Assembly (NCBI GenBank): GCA_002118135.1
Contig: BDIU01000578.1
Span: forward strand, 228-35,610
Source: Trebouxia sp. TZW2008
Lineage: Eukaryota > Chlorophyta > Trebouxiophyceae > Trebouxiales > Trebouxiaceae
DNA: 35,383 bases
Direction: 5' to 3'
How positions within the stretch are numbered: the stretch's first letter is position 1; every line of letters starts with the position of its first letter. Below are positions 1 through 10,454 of this stretch, in pieces. Below the pieces are notes generated by a model. The model ran no database searches and was not told the DNA's origin. It worked only from the letters and a program-made list of their open reading frames with translations. A program made the translations under genes and the position numbers.

Positions 1-724
1 ACTGAAGGTGTTATCTCAACACCACCCACTTTGGGGTATCGCTCTTGCGCTAATTCGTTACAGTGCCTATAGTGATGTGAGGCTGAGCCGAAGTGAACAG
101 GTCCAGAATCCCTACAACGTAATGCAGAATTTTAGTCAAGTCTCCAAACGACTGGGCCAGACGTCCCTAAGTCCGCACGCAGCTCATGGCAATTCTATAA
201 ATGCCAGAATTCCTTCTACTTTTTCTGTACGTGGACTGTAGCATGGCCGAGCCGACCTGCATAGCCACCATCGCCTTGTTCTTCTTCGTCTTGTGCCTTC
301 ACTGACCACTGACCATAGGGTTTATCACAGTGTTTCACAGAGGTTTGTCATGATTTGTCATCAAGCATGTGAGTCATAGAGTGTTTAATAATCTCACATA
401 GTGCTACCAATTCAAACCCAGGTTTTTTTGATTTTGAAAACGGACAGCTGTCTGTCTCGGCTTGACACCCTGTAACGCAAGCTTGACATGGCATTTTCCT
501 TAATTTTTAAATGAAATCATGGAGTGCAACTTAAGCCTTTACTTCTACTACCATTACTATAATTTTTCTAGAAGAAACTCAGTAAATAATAGATAATAGT
601 AGTGGTGTAACGCAAGCTTGAAAGCTTGACAGCTTGACAGGCACTACTCTGTGGATCTTGAGTTTTGTTTAGTAATTCGGGTCTAGAGAGAATGTCAGAG
701 TAAAGCAGTCAAGCTGTAAAGCTG

Positions 725-1042
725 CTTGAAGTAGTGTGGGTAGTGTGGGTTGGTGAAGGGTCACACACGAGAACCCCCCCCGCTTAAGCCGCGCTTGCGC
801 AATGGGGGTCTATACCCCACCCCTACCCCAACAAAACCCAGTGAAACCCAGTCATCTTCCTCTCTGGATATAGTCGGCTAGAGTCCTGCACGCAGAGCGT
901 ACATAGTCAACGCGCAGTCCGTGCAGTGATTTGGTACTGACTCTATAGTGCCGTGGCGCTGATGCTACATAGGCTGCATGTAGTCTCTGCAGAAGTTGGG
1001 CCAGAAACTCGCTTGAAAACCACATGATTCTGTTAGTCATTC
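725..1042 (-). repeat. Interspersed repeat family copy 1
   Basis: On the minus strand this segment begins with a block reading GGCCCAACTTCTGCAG, then ATCAGCGCCACGG, then a C/G-rich end reading GGGGGGTTCTCGTGTGTGACC. The same order of blocks is seen at 1610-2010 and 33476-33760. No open reading frame of note. This is probably a non-coding mobile-element derivative. Confidence 0.45.
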
Positions 1043-1189
1043 AGATTTCTGTAGATTGTCTGTAGATGGCAATTTGCCAACATGACGCCCGACAATCATC
1101 ATGACATGAAGGCGTCACTCAACGGAATCTTAAGAGAGACGCTCATAAGTATGTTCAGCCCAGATTCCCATAAAATTTCTGTAGAAATG

Positions 1190-1276
1190 GAGGTTGCTCA
1201 GAGTTCAGGATCTCAAGAGAGAGTAAGTGGGAATCTGCTGAGCTGGGAAGGTTACCTACACCATGTGAAACCAGGG

Positions 1277-1310
<34 letters not shown>
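1190..1310 (-). repeat. Truncated copy of the same interspersed repeat, ending in a (CA)n tract
   Basis: The segment aligns by eye with 1637-1752: both contain a CTCAGA(A/G)TTCAGGA-like block, AGTAAGTGGGAAT or ATAAGTGGGAAT, and then CAGGGTC(A/G)CACACAC. It runs into a dinucleotide tract at 1280-1308. The short reading frames seen here come only from the dinucleotide tract. Confidence 0.4.
1280..1308. repeat. (CA)n microsatellite
   Basis: About fourteen uninterrupted CA units are visible. The tract is the expanded form of the short ACACAC run found at the matching place in the other copies of the surrounding repeat. Confidence 0.95.
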
Positions 1311-1311
<1 letters not shown>

Positions 1312-1609
1312 CCTACAACACCGACCACTGACCATTCGCTGATTCTAAGCATTTGCAGGATTATGTCATGGTTAGGTCATAGGGTTCTGCCTTAGTAAGC
1401 AGGGAGAGCATGAATCAAACCCCATAAACCCAATTGTCAGGTTTTTAACTACTTGAAAACAGTGCCCTATTTGTCATGACCAACCCTAGCCCTGGTTCCC
1501 ATTTTCACACCCCTGTTTTCTTATTTTTAATCAGACCCAAGTCATAGTACTTTATGCATTACTGTGTACGAGTAAGGCCCACCTTCCTATCTGCCCAACG
1601 TCCCTAGAA

Positions 1610-2010
1610 AAGTAAAGAGAATACAAGGTAACTCAGAAGTCAGGAACTTAGAAGAGTATAAGTGGGAATGGACTGAGTGCACCCACGTGGGGTGGGTACA
1701 ACCTCGTAAGGTGGGTACAACCTGTAAAAGCAGGGTCACACACACGCACACCCCCTGCTTTCGCGCCGGGTTGTACACAAACCTGGGATCTAGCAAAACC
1801 CGGGAATGTCCAAAGTTATCATGTTCTGCATGCAGTGTTGCTGAAGGCTGTACACAGTAGCTACAGAGGTTGCACGCATCCACTGCAGTGATCTGGCGCT
1901 GATGCCCCAGTGCTATGGCGCCGAACCTACAGAAGCATCGTGCAGCCACTGCAAAAGCTGAGGCAGAAGCTGAGGCAGAAATCCTATTGAAAATCACAAA
2001 CTTTTGATAG
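1610..2010 (-). repeat. Interspersed repeat family copy 2
   Basis: This is the longest left-hand copy. Read on the minus strand it carries CTTTTGCAGTGGCTGCACGA, a TCAGCGCCAGATCACTGCAG block, CTGCATGCAGAA, then TTGTGTACAA followed by a GCAGGGGGTG block and a GTGTGTGTGACCC end. These blocks recur in the same order at 33476-33760. A direct repeat of GGTTGTACCCACC lies at its downstream side. I see no coding capacity. Confidence 0.45.
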
Positions 2011-2440
2011 GGTTCAGGCAGGACGACATAACCTTGAATTCAAACTTCTCTGCGTGCAGACATGTGGGACTCCGTTTGCGTTTAGATTATGTCTGTCTTT
2101 TCTGTAGCTACATTAGAATGGCTGATTTGGACCAGTCATCATCTTTCTTTGCGTCTTCTTCATAGCCGTTTGCGTCATTTAACTTGTTATGAGTACCGGA
2201 AGTACAGCATAAAGTACTGGCAGCAGAAGAAGACTGAAGGATGCTCTCCCATGCTTTTGCATGCAGGGCCAGTGCCAGCCCAGCAAGTCCATGACCAAAC
2301 CCTACCCTGCTTAAAACAGACCTTGCTAATAATGCAGGGATCTGACTACCTGTTTACTCACCCCCAGAACCCTCAACCATGACATAACACTCAATCAGGC
2401 TGGAAATACCCTATGGTCAGTGGTCAGTGTCGGAAATATA

Positions 2441-2827
2441 TATATTGACTAACTCTAATCCAGATTCATCAACACTTGTACACGGCTTGTATACTAAGTT
2501 GAGGAAGATGCATTCAATGGTGCACAGGGCTCTGTACGCACTGATCAGTTTTATGAAATCTACAAGGTTTTGGTCACAATGGAATTAGCTTGTGCATACT
2601 GTAGAAGCAATCAAGAACCAAAACCATTCCAGAGCAAGCCAGCTTGGCAGCAGTCTGAAGGCATTTGCAGCCACCAGATAAGCTGCAGCACAGCACAGTC
2701 ACATCAGAGTAGACAATAGCAGATCAAAACCTGCTTGTGTCACGCCTCTGTAAAGTCAACGTTTTTTGCCTCTGAAGACCTTTCCTCAGCTGCAAATGAT
2801 GCAGTAGGATGACTGCATGGGCACAAC
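2441..2827. other. Intergenic, no gene seen
   Basis: This stretch lies between the left repeat cluster and the 3' end of the isomerase gene. I see no plausible exon and no clear TGTAA polyadenylation motif for the minus-strand gene. Confidence 0.5.
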
Positions 2828-3912
2828 TCACTCAAGGTTTTGCGTGCCGTGCTTGGCAGCATTGACAAATGCAATGACTTTTTGCTTGTCTTTGGTGAGT
2901 CCATCTGACTGTGTGACTCCACTAGACACATCAACAACTGTAGGTTGCAGCACTGAAACAGCCTCAGCTACATTGTCAGGATGCAGTCCCCCAGCCAATA
3001 GCCAGCCTTTCTGAGCTAAGTGCCGATGTACTTTTAGCTGATGCCAGGGCAAAGTCTGCCCACTGCCGCCTTTCTCTCCATCAATCAGCAACCACTGCAC
3101 ATGCCTGCAACCATACACAGCTTGCAGTTTCAGACTTCATCATCAATTGTGCATAAGAGCATCTGTGGCATAGCTCACACAAAGCTGATGCAAATGTTGC
3201 ACAATTCTGCATAGCATACGGCAAACTTTCTGTGCAAAATTTACAGCCACACAGCTTGCAGCTTGCTACCTCACACAAATGACAACAGCAGCATCTCATG
3301 CAGTGTGCAGTGTTTGATGCGCGATGAGATGCAGTGGTGTGAGAGATGATGCACGTGCCGTCAAATATGAAGCAGAGTAATAAGATAAAAAGCACATGAG
3401 CCATACCTGTGCAGGACCTGATCAGTTTGTTCTGCTAGCTCAGCTGGAGAAGGTGTTTGTATGCTCCCTTGCTGATTGCTGTGCATGACATACACCACAT
3501 GTAGGTCTTCACTGATCTGAGGCAGTGCCTGTCGTGCTGCTGACCCATGCAGCTGCGCCACCTGAATTTTGGATGTGTAACACATATCCTGTATCTGCTG
3601 AGCGGTTTCATCTACAAAGACTCCAACAGACTGAACTCCGTAATCCTCTGCCAACAGTGCAATGTCTTTGGCAACTTGCAGTGATACTGCACGCTTTGCT
3701 TGCTGCCACATGATCATGCCCACCATGTCAGCTCCTGCTGACACAGCTAGTTTGGCATCTTTGAGGGAGGTAAGGCCGCATATCTTGACTCGTGGGATTG
3801 TGGTCGGACTGCGTCTGTCGGCGCGAGGGAGGCTTGTAGCGTCAACGCTGCACGTGGCAGTCATCTTGAGGTGTACCAATCCATTTCTCTGAAGGGCAAA
3901 ACAGCTTTGCAT
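2828..3912 (-). CDS. PAI1: Phosphoribosylanthranilate isomerase, plastid-targeted (tryptophan synthesis)
   Basis: Converts N-(5-phosphoribosyl)anthranilate to the enol carboxyphenylamino-deoxyribulose phosphate, the third step of tryptophan synthesis, in plants inside the plastid. Two exons: 3912-3407 and 3104-2828, with a GT-AG intron of 302 bp; phases agree and give 260 residues. The N-terminal motif VKICGLTSLKDA holds the family's catalytic Cys (Cys45 here). The phosphate-binding segment LLIDGEKGGSGQ holds the catalytic Asp (Asp177), and GWLLAGGLHPDNV and VDVSSGV follow as usual for the TIM barrel. About 40 residues before the barrel, rich in Ser, Arg and Thr and poor in acids, fit a transit peptide. 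The frame stays open upstream to 4014, but only from a TTG codon, so I chose the ATG at 3912; the ATG at 3864 is also possible. It is head-to-head with the zinc finger gene. Confidence 0.9.
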
Positions 3913-4323
3913 AGAGCTTGCAGCTACCTTGTGCTGGCTGATATACACCGGCTTGAGGCTGGGATGCCGGCGGACGTCAATGTCGCAGCTGCACCGTTGA
4001 ACATTACTCGCCAAAACAAAGTCTGCTATTCAGCCTTCAAGCAGGCGCTACCGTTCTGACACAAAACTAGCTACAGATCAAACCCGTATGCTTCTACAGA
4101 GAGGCACTCACAGAGGCGCTTGTCAATCAGACTCGGCAGAATCTGGACGTGTCAGCTGATGTTCGTGTCTGCTGACAGCCCTCAATCCAGAAGTTGATCC
4201 GCTGCGGACAGTCTGCACGCAGCAGGCAAACAGCATAACGCCAGTCTTAAACGCCAGTTTAAAACGCGTTGTCACAATAGGTCAAGAGAGCGCAAGCGTC
4301 CCGTGTCCTCGTCTCCCAGCGCC
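3913..4323. promoter_or_regulatory. Shared upstream region of a head-to-head gene pair
   Basis: 411 bp separates the start codons of the isomerase gene (minus) and the zinc finger gene (plus). It must hold both 5' untranslated regions and both promoters. I see no clear TATA box. The region includes several inverted CAGTCTG/CAGAC-like words, but nothing I can name as a binding site. Confidence 0.5.
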
Positions 4324-5442
4324 ATGCAAAAACTTGTACAAGCCGCGGCAAGCCTGTGCAGGCCCGCTTTGGCAAGGTCAGGACTAGCTTGCAAGTCTGC
4401 GTTTCGGAAGCACGATTCAGTCACTGGCTTATTGTTTCACTCTGTCCTTGCAGGCCCGCTTCTTTGGCATGTTCGCCAGAATTAGCTTCTGCTCAAAAGC
4501 TGTCATGGCAGTCTCCCTGCTGGGCACTGTCAGAGGGCTCTGCATCATGCAATTTGCGCGGCTTCAGCAGTCAAGGGCAGGCAGCTTCTCCGCCTTCAGA
4601 AGCACAGCATGAGCCATCAGCTAGACAGCCTTTGGCAAGGCACGCACTCAACGCTGACTGCTGGTGCTTTGCCATGTGTGCATGTGTTGCGGTTTGAGCT
4701 GTGAGCTCAGGTTCTGCCATTGCCTTTGACAATGATGCCATAGTACACTGTTTACTAAGTTTGCTTAGTTTAGTGATCTGGAAGCAGAGCTGCACTGACG
4801 AGCCAGCTTTGGAAACCGCCGAGATCACATGTCGTAGCAACATAGTACACTGTTTGCAGGGTTCAACCCAAGGACATGATGGCAATGTACACATGCAATG
4901 TTTGCAGTAAGTTGATTTCACGCACAGCATCAAGTCAGCATGAAGCTGAGCCTTGTCAGCCTTTGATGGTCCACGTCTTCTGTGTGGGAATGCTGCTTGT
5001 AAAGCATAAGAAGCTGTGTTGCTTCCAGAAACTAGGTCAGCTAAGATCTTCAGCAAGAAGACATACGAGAATGGGGTGGTGATAGTCACATGTCCTGGAT
5101 GTCAAGGCAGGCATCTGATTGCTGATAGGTTGGGGTGGTTTGGGGATCCAGGCAGTATTGAAGATTACCTCCAAGCCCAGGGCCAAGGTGTGCTGCAGAC
5201 TTCGCCACAGCCTTGCAAAATTTCTGGCAATCAGCATGCTTTTCAGCCTGGGAAGATCTGCTTCAATGTCATACATTGCCATGGCAATGGACACATTACG
5301 CAGTGTTTTGCAAAATGCATGAGCTGTGAGCTAGAGCTTCTTGCATGCAGAAGTTGTGAAGCGGACAGCAGATGGCACGACACAGTTGAGCGCAGAGGAT
5401 CTGATGGGCTGGTCAAAGGCGCGAGACTTGTCCAGGGAATAA
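4324..5442 (+). CDS. DNL-type zinc finger protein, mitochondrial Hsp70 escort (Zim17/Hep1/Tim15 family)
   Basis: Family members keep organellar Hsp70 soluble and help protein import. Five exons: 4324-4376, 4454-4663, 4860-4906, 5029-5187 and 5351-5442, all GT-AG; phases agree and give 186 residues. The zinc ribbon is formed by CNVC (Cys100, Cys103) and CPGC (Cys125, Cys128), with the family signature [13 protein letters not shown] between them and [11 protein letters not shown] after, ending in the D of the DNL region and an acidic ED(L) tail. The first ~80 residues are Arg/Ser/Ala-rich with few acids, and include RGFSSQ, a typical mitochondrial processing site (inference). The donor of exon 2 is the least certain: 4663 or a GTGTGC site 13 nt later both keep the frame. 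A longer frame from 4303 begins with GTG and was not used. Confidence 0.88.
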
Positions 5443-5516
5443 GGTGTTGTTCCTTATGCAGCACCCTGTAGTATGGTGCCTGAGAAGCATGTGCAACCTG
5501 TTGTGCATACGCAGCC

Positions 5517-5521
5517 TGTAA
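5517..5521 (+). terminator. TGTAA polyadenylation motif for the zinc finger gene
   Basis: TGTAA is the usual polyadenylation signal in chlorophyte green algae. This copy lies 75 nt after the stop codon at 5442, in the expected window. Confidence 0.35.
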
Positions 5522-5875
5522 GTGATAGTGGTGTCCAATTGCACTGCTTTGGCTCTGATTTGGTTCTGGCTTGCCTTGCAGGTAGATGTGTTTGCCCACC
5601 TCTGTCTGCTGTGCAAGTTTTCCACTTGTATAGCCTGCTAGCTAATCAGCAACTGCTCAGCGTTTGCAAATCTGCACACGACCGTCCTGCATGAATACCT
5701 GGAGAGACATCTTCACGAATCAGTGCTGTCTCAACTGCAGTGAGCGTGCTGATTGCTATGCAGGTCAGTGACATAAGTAGAACGTTGCCAAGACATGTCC
5801 GCTGGAATATGTTCAGAAGCCACCCGCTGATGATCCGTACTGAGCAATGCAGCATTCTTGTGCAAAAGCAGCATT

Positions 5876-5960
5876 TATAATATAATAATAATGACATGTT
5901 CCAGCATATACTGCTAGATATGTGTGGCGCAAGTCCTATCTCGCCAGGCAGGCTTGTCAA
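5876..5960 (+). repeat. Dispersed ~95-bp repeat, copy A
   Basis: The shared core reads GTGTGTGGC(T/A/G)CAAGTCC(T), followed by a CGCCAGGCAGGCTTG block. Upstream there is an A/T-rich AATAATGA stretch and TTCCAGCA. This copy lies between genes; the other copies lie in introns. Confidence 0.7.
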
Positions 5961-6135
5961 AAGCAGCATTGCTGGCTGCCAAGGACCCTACCACAATCTG
6001 CACTGCGCCTTCCAATGCTGGTCTGAGGAGCTGCTGCTTCTGATGTGATGTCAATTACGTCATGAGTGTAGAACAGGCTAGTGGCCATTTATTGCAGGGC
6101 ATCATGAGTTGTTTTGCCTGTCGCAGAGGTGTCTT

Positions 6136-6228
6136 TGCTGACTGTATACACACTACGTAGCTGCTCTGCTGACTGTGTACACAATACGTAGCTGCTCTGC
6201 TGACTGTGTACACACTACGTAGCTGAGC
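6136..6228. repeat. 31-bp tandem repeat, three copies
   Basis: Units start at 6136, 6167 and 6198 with TGCTGACTGTGTACACA followed by (A/C)TACGTAGCTGC. Each unit contains two short palindromes, GTGTACAC and TACGTA. Confidence 0.85.
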
Positions 6229-6400
6229 TGACAACTGCAATGCTCAGCAACTGACATGCAGCAACTGACACTACACTGGCGAGCTTGCACATTGTCTGAT
6301 GCTTTCGCCGGGCAAGCTACATGTGCACAGTTGAACTGGCATGTCATCATTTCGCTTGCAGATGATCTTGTTTAGAAATTTACAGACGCTCCGAAAGTGA

Positions 6401-6643
6401 TTTGTCGACCGTCTTGACAGCAAAGGTAACATTAGCGTTGGAAGCCAGAAGTATTCACTGGAGCATGAACTCAGCAAGTTCACCAGACATGACAGACACG
6501 TAATCAGGGGGTTCGCAGCCCACAATGCACAGACTACAGTGTTTTTCGCTGACTTTGTCATGCCTCACGTGGCATCTCTCTCACAATTCATGACCCAGAC
6601 TGACTGCAACTCAGATTGCATCACACTCTGCAAGGTTATGTGA
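6401..6643 (+). other. Orphan open segment of 80 codons, unidentified
   Basis: This frame is open from a TGA at 6398 to a TGA at 6641 with protein-like composition. It includes RLDSKGNISV and EHELSKFTRHDRH, faintly like one EF-hand loop with its following helix, but the loop spacing is not canonical. It has no ATG near its start. It could be a decayed exon or chance. Confidence 0.2.
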
Positions 6644-6829
6644 ATCACATACTGCACACTCTTTTTCCTGCAATGACAAACTCCTCTGAATGGACCACTT
6701 AGCGCGCTGACTGTCAATGCTAAAATGAACTAACTTGCAAAGTTTAACACGAGGTTAGAGAGTCTTGACTGAATGCCCTGAGCTGCTCACGCTTTTGTAA
6801 CCTGATTGGTGTCATGGAATTCGAAGCAG

Positions 6830-9800
6830 TCAGATCCTACCAGCAAACTGTAGGATCAACTGATACACTGATGAGTAAATGCCAAACACCGATAGCAGCA
6901 GTGACAAAGGAACCAGCAGGAAGCACAGAACCTGCTCCCAGAGTGGCATCTCACATCGCATAAGACACAGGCAAAACAAAGCTGGAAGAGCATAAGCTGC
7001 TGACAGGTCCCCGACAGCAGCAATCAGTCCCATGATTGTGCTGAAGAAGGGCAGAAGATATGCCATGCTGGCAGCAAAAACAATCCCGATGATACTCACA
7101 ATCAACCACAGGACTTTCTGATGCCTGGGGGACTTGCTGTTTGTGGGACTCTTCTTCACAGTGAAGTTGAGGATCAGGTCTGTCCATACATTGAGGTCAA
7201 TCTGGTACGCAATGATGCAGTGTGCAAACAGACCAATGTTCATGACTGATGTCCACAGGTCCTCTGGTAGCACGCTTGTGATTGGCTTGCTGTGGTCGAA
7301 ATCCACTCCCATCTTCCAGTAGCCCACTCCACCGAGAATGACATAGAAGGATGTCATGAAGATGCTGCCCACTGTTGCGCTGTATCTGAAGTCAGACTTC
7401 TTGCGCATGCCGCCGATGTACCGCAGCCAATTCTGTTGACCTGAATAGCGCATGACATCTTCCTTTTACAGCTTTCTTCGCTGGGAAGCAAATGCAGATG
7501 CAGAGATCATAACAGCAGTGTTGCTGTTGTAGTTGAGATGGAACTGAAGCTGCCAAAAGTTGCTTGCAGTGACAATTTTGATAAGGTGTGGCACTGCGCG
7601 ATGCATGTGCCCCATGACTGAAACTGACCATGGGTAAAATGGACAATATATATGTCACTGTCACAGCTGCAGAATATTTGGATGATCAACAACTAGCCAG
7701 CATATCTACAGCTGAGTATATGAGCTGAACAAACCTTGTTAGCAGGTATGCAAAACAGAACAGGCTGAGCCTGAGACAATTGATGAGGGTCAATAAGAGC
7801 AGAGTCATGAAATAGAAAGGATGCAAGAGAGCCTGTGGGTCATCTGCCAAATGAGCAGATTGTCTACAGACATGTCAGTACATGCCTTGATCTTGTCATG
7901 AGTCAGCGCTTACCTCCATATGTGAAGACAATGTCCATCAAGGCCACAACAGCCACATTGAAGCCATCACTGTGCACAGCCTCATGGTGAGCGCCCTTCA
8001 CATCCATCATCAGCAGCTTCAGAGTAGCAATCACCACAGCCGCCAGCATGCCAACAGTTCCAATGATAGAGATCACCGCAACCTCGCCTATGTCTTGCAG
8101 CTGCGACAACGGTAGCATGATAGCTGAAACAATCACTCCTGCTACCCAGAAGGGAATGTTCTTCTGGTAGAAGATGGCCTGAAGGCTCTGAGTTGCTGTG
8201 AGGTGAAAGATGATTGGGTCTAACAGAATGACCAGATACACTGTGCTGTACACTAGCCATCTGCCATGCTTGCCGAGAGCAGCTGCCGCGAAGTCTTCGT
8301 ACACTCTAGCTGTGGGCACTTTGGCTCCCAGTTGGGAGAAGAGTAGGCCTGAGTACATGGTCCCCAAGCAGAACAGCAGCACTAGGCCGAGACCAACTGC
8401 CCAGCCTAGGCGGGCAAAGTCAGCTGGTAGAGTTAGGATGCCCAGTCCAAACATCTCTGCTACCATGACAAACATTGTGAGGATCCAGCCTGAGCCGTGA
8501 GACTTGAGCGCTGGGTGTCCTGCTGACTCCAGATCTGCAAAGCAGACAAGGGACTGATTGATGTACTCATGGATGTCAGCAAGCAAGATGTATCAGTAAG
8601 TGCTGCGTATCTTTGTAAGAAGACTGAATGCGGTATTGGCACAATGGTGATGTACTTTATCCGCTCAGGCAAAGACGCTTGACAATGCAAGTGTCCCCCA
8701 GCTGAGTGCTTGTGAGGCAGCCTGAAAGCATTCACGCAGCAGCTGCTAAGCCAGTCACAGAACAGCATTGAATGATAATTGAATCTTGATTACACTTTCC
8801 AGCAAGAGTGCTGGGTGTGTGTGGCACAAGTCTTGTCTAGCCAGGCTGGCTTGTTCTCAGCGTCACCAGATGGAAGTCAAATGTCAACATATGAAATGAC
8901 GTGCAGAGAGCAAGATGTGTGGAGAGCATGAAATCAGATGACCTGAATGGCAATGATGAGTTGCAGGCAGGTGTTCAACAGCATGCTTGCCTGGGTTCTC
9001 TGCAGCATTGACGGGAACCACATGCTGGATGGGTGCGCCTGGCATGTCTGGTGGAGGGGCATGGTCATCTAGCAGCTGCTCCAACAGGCTTGGGTCTAGC
9101 AAGCCTGAGCCTAAGTTGTGCATGCCTCCTGCGGGAGGAACCCTGGGGCTGTCAGACTGGGCAGGTGATGCGATGGCAGTGCTGTTTGGCTGATCCTCGA
9201 CATATGTGCTGCGCACATCCTCTCTTGCTGGTGCTTGAGGCAACTTCGGGCTGTCAGATTGGGCAGGTGAAGCAGTGCCAGTGGTTTTGGGCTGATCCTC
9301 AGTGTAGATGCTGCGGACATCCTCCCTTGCTGGCGTTTCTGAACCGCCTTGAGGCACCTTGGGGCTGTCAGACTGGACAGGTGAGGCAATGGCAGTGGTT
9401 TCCGGCTGGGACTCAATGTATGTGCTGCGCACATCCTCTACTGCTGGCGTTTCTGCATCGCCTTGAGGCACTTTGGGGCTGTCAGACTGGACGTAAGAGG
9501 CATTGGCAGTGGTTTCCGGCTGGGACTCGATGTATGTGCTCCGCACATCCTCAGTTGCTGGCGTTTTAGAATCGCTTTGTGGTGCGCCAGGTTTGCTCTG
9601 CTCTTCGTGAGCTGTGCTGTGTACCTCGGCCTTTGCTAGCAAGGGTGCTGTTTCCTCAGCTGCTTCAGCATGTGCGGGCGCTGCTGGCGGGCTGGATGCC
9701 TCTGTGTCTGTGCTGTGCTCCAATGCGGTGTTTTGCTCGGCGGGGTCTGGCACTGCGGGCGAGATGTCTATCTCTGGAGTCGTTGCAACGGCAGTTGGCT

Positions 9801-10107
9801 GTTCCAAGACGACAGGCGCGTGGTCGTGGCTGATCTTTTGGCTAAACGTATCTGAGCTTGCTGAAGACGGCGAGTGATCCGAGCTATCGATGGAGTCCTC
9901 GACCTCGACAGGCTGGCTGTGCAGCAGCGGTGTACGCAAATCTTCATGTTGGGTTGGTGTTTCTGCCCCTTCCTGATCTGATTGTGAGCCACTCCAAGAG
10001 CTAGATTGGTCTGAGAATTCAACGTAGTGCCCAACGACATCAGCGACCTTTCTGAAGGCAGCCCCGAAAGTGGATTGTTGTGGTGACTGCTGTGTTGTGG
10101 AGTCCAT
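6830..10107 (-). CDS. Amino acid/auxin permease family transporter with long disordered N-terminus
   Basis: Secondary transporter of the AAAP superfamily, probably moving amino acids across a vacuolar or plasma membrane; substrate unknown. Three exons: 10107-8943, 8534-7914 and 7440-6830, GT-AG introns of 408 and 473 bp, phases agree, 798 residues. Residues about 405-798 hold roughly eleven hydrophobic segments. The first, following HGSGW, contains GLGILTLP, the usual first-helix motif of the family, and exon 2 ends in VFTYGG(QQNWL), matching the conserved helix-5/6 loop. Residues 1-388 are acidic, Ser/Pro/Thr-rich and low in hydrophobics, with a 34-38 residue repeat (about residues 180-325). 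The start ATG at 10107 was chosen because the longer frame to 10191 begins with GTG. The family usually has a tail of about 50 to 150 residues, so this one is unusually long. Head-to-head with RPN10. Confidence 0.88.
8770..8862 (+). repeat. Dispersed ~95-bp repeat, copy B
   Basis: It lies in intron 1 of the transporter gene, antisense to it. It carries AATGATAATTGAATCTTGAT, a TTTCCAGCA block, GTGTGTGTGGCACAAGTC and CCAGGCTGGCTTGTTCT. Confidence 0.75.
9130..9580 (-). repeat. Coding tandem repeat (102-115 bp) in the transporter N-terminus
   Basis: Four units, spaced 102, 114 and 115 bp (anchors at 9211, 9313, 9427, 9542). Each encodes a version of EDVRSTYIESQP, then (A)SP(V/A)QSDSPKVPQ. All spacings are multiples of three or adjusted to keep the frame, and no unit has a stop. 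The frames on the opposite strand across this region are shadows of the repeat. Confidence 0.85.
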
Positions 10108-10454
10108 AATCGTGGAAAGGTTCAATAGCTTCGCCTTGGAAACGGCTATGCAGCAATCTGATTCTGCTTGCGAATCAGTCAACTCGACCACAGCATTCGC
10201 ACCGGCCGGGAGAGCAAGGCTGCAGCATCCCGTTCGGCAGCAATTGAGGCAAACGAGCTGCAGCGGATCTCAGATGCGCACGCGGAGGGTTGAGTAATTG
10301 AGATACAAGCAGAAAGAAGAAGAGAATGGATGATCGCTAGGCAGCACGGTAAAGCGCTCTGGTGTGTGCTTTCACAGGCTGTTTTGAGACGTGTGCCTCA
10401 TCTGCTCAAGGCAGCAAGCGATCTGGCTTGCACTGGAACCAACAGCATCTCATC
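10108..10454. promoter_or_regulatory. Shared upstream region of transporter and RPN10
   Basis: 347 bp separates the divergent start codons. No TATA box stands out. The region contains both 5' untranslated sequences. Confidence 0.5.

Larger units (their letters stand above)
301..2429. mobile_element. Candidate non-autonomous element or nested element cluster with inverted tips
   Basis: The motif CTGACCACTGACCATAGGG lies at 301-323 on the plus strand and again, inverted, at 2408-2429. A third copy lies at 1321-1340 (plus) and a fourth at 34087-34108 (minus). The copies share subterminal sequence, including TCTAAGCAT, ATGTCATGG and AAGCAGGGAGAGCATGA. The pair at 301 and 2429 would bound a 2.1-kb unit with inverted ends. 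I see no transposase reading frame inside. Internal copies in the same orientation suggest nested insertions rather than one clean element. Exact ends and target-site duplications were not established. Confidence 0.35.
5443..6829. other. Convergent intergenic region with repeats, no confident gene
   Basis: The 3' ends of the zinc finger gene (plus) and the transporter gene (minus) face each other here. The region holds a dispersed repeat (5876-5960), a 31-bp tandem repeat (6136-6228) and one open plus-strand stretch (6401-6643). Reading frames on the minus strand at 5646-5969 and 6271-6561 look like chance frames; I could not tie them to a family. Confidence 0.5.

Noticed and set aside
1082..1352. 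Frames rich in His-Thr or Cys-Val
   Set aside because: They are translations of the (CA)n tract.
3913..4014. Extension of the isomerase to 4014
   Set aside because: The extra 34 codons begin with TTG and no ATG lies in frame upstream before a stop; the ATG at 3912 already leaves a transit peptide of normal length.
9033..9569. 178-codon plus-strand open frame
   Set aside because: It is the antisense of the in-frame repeat in the transporter exon; its periodic Cys/His/Leu composition comes from the repeat.
10108..10191. Extension of the transporter frame to 10191
   Set aside because: The longer frame starts with GTG; the first ATG in frame is at 10107.
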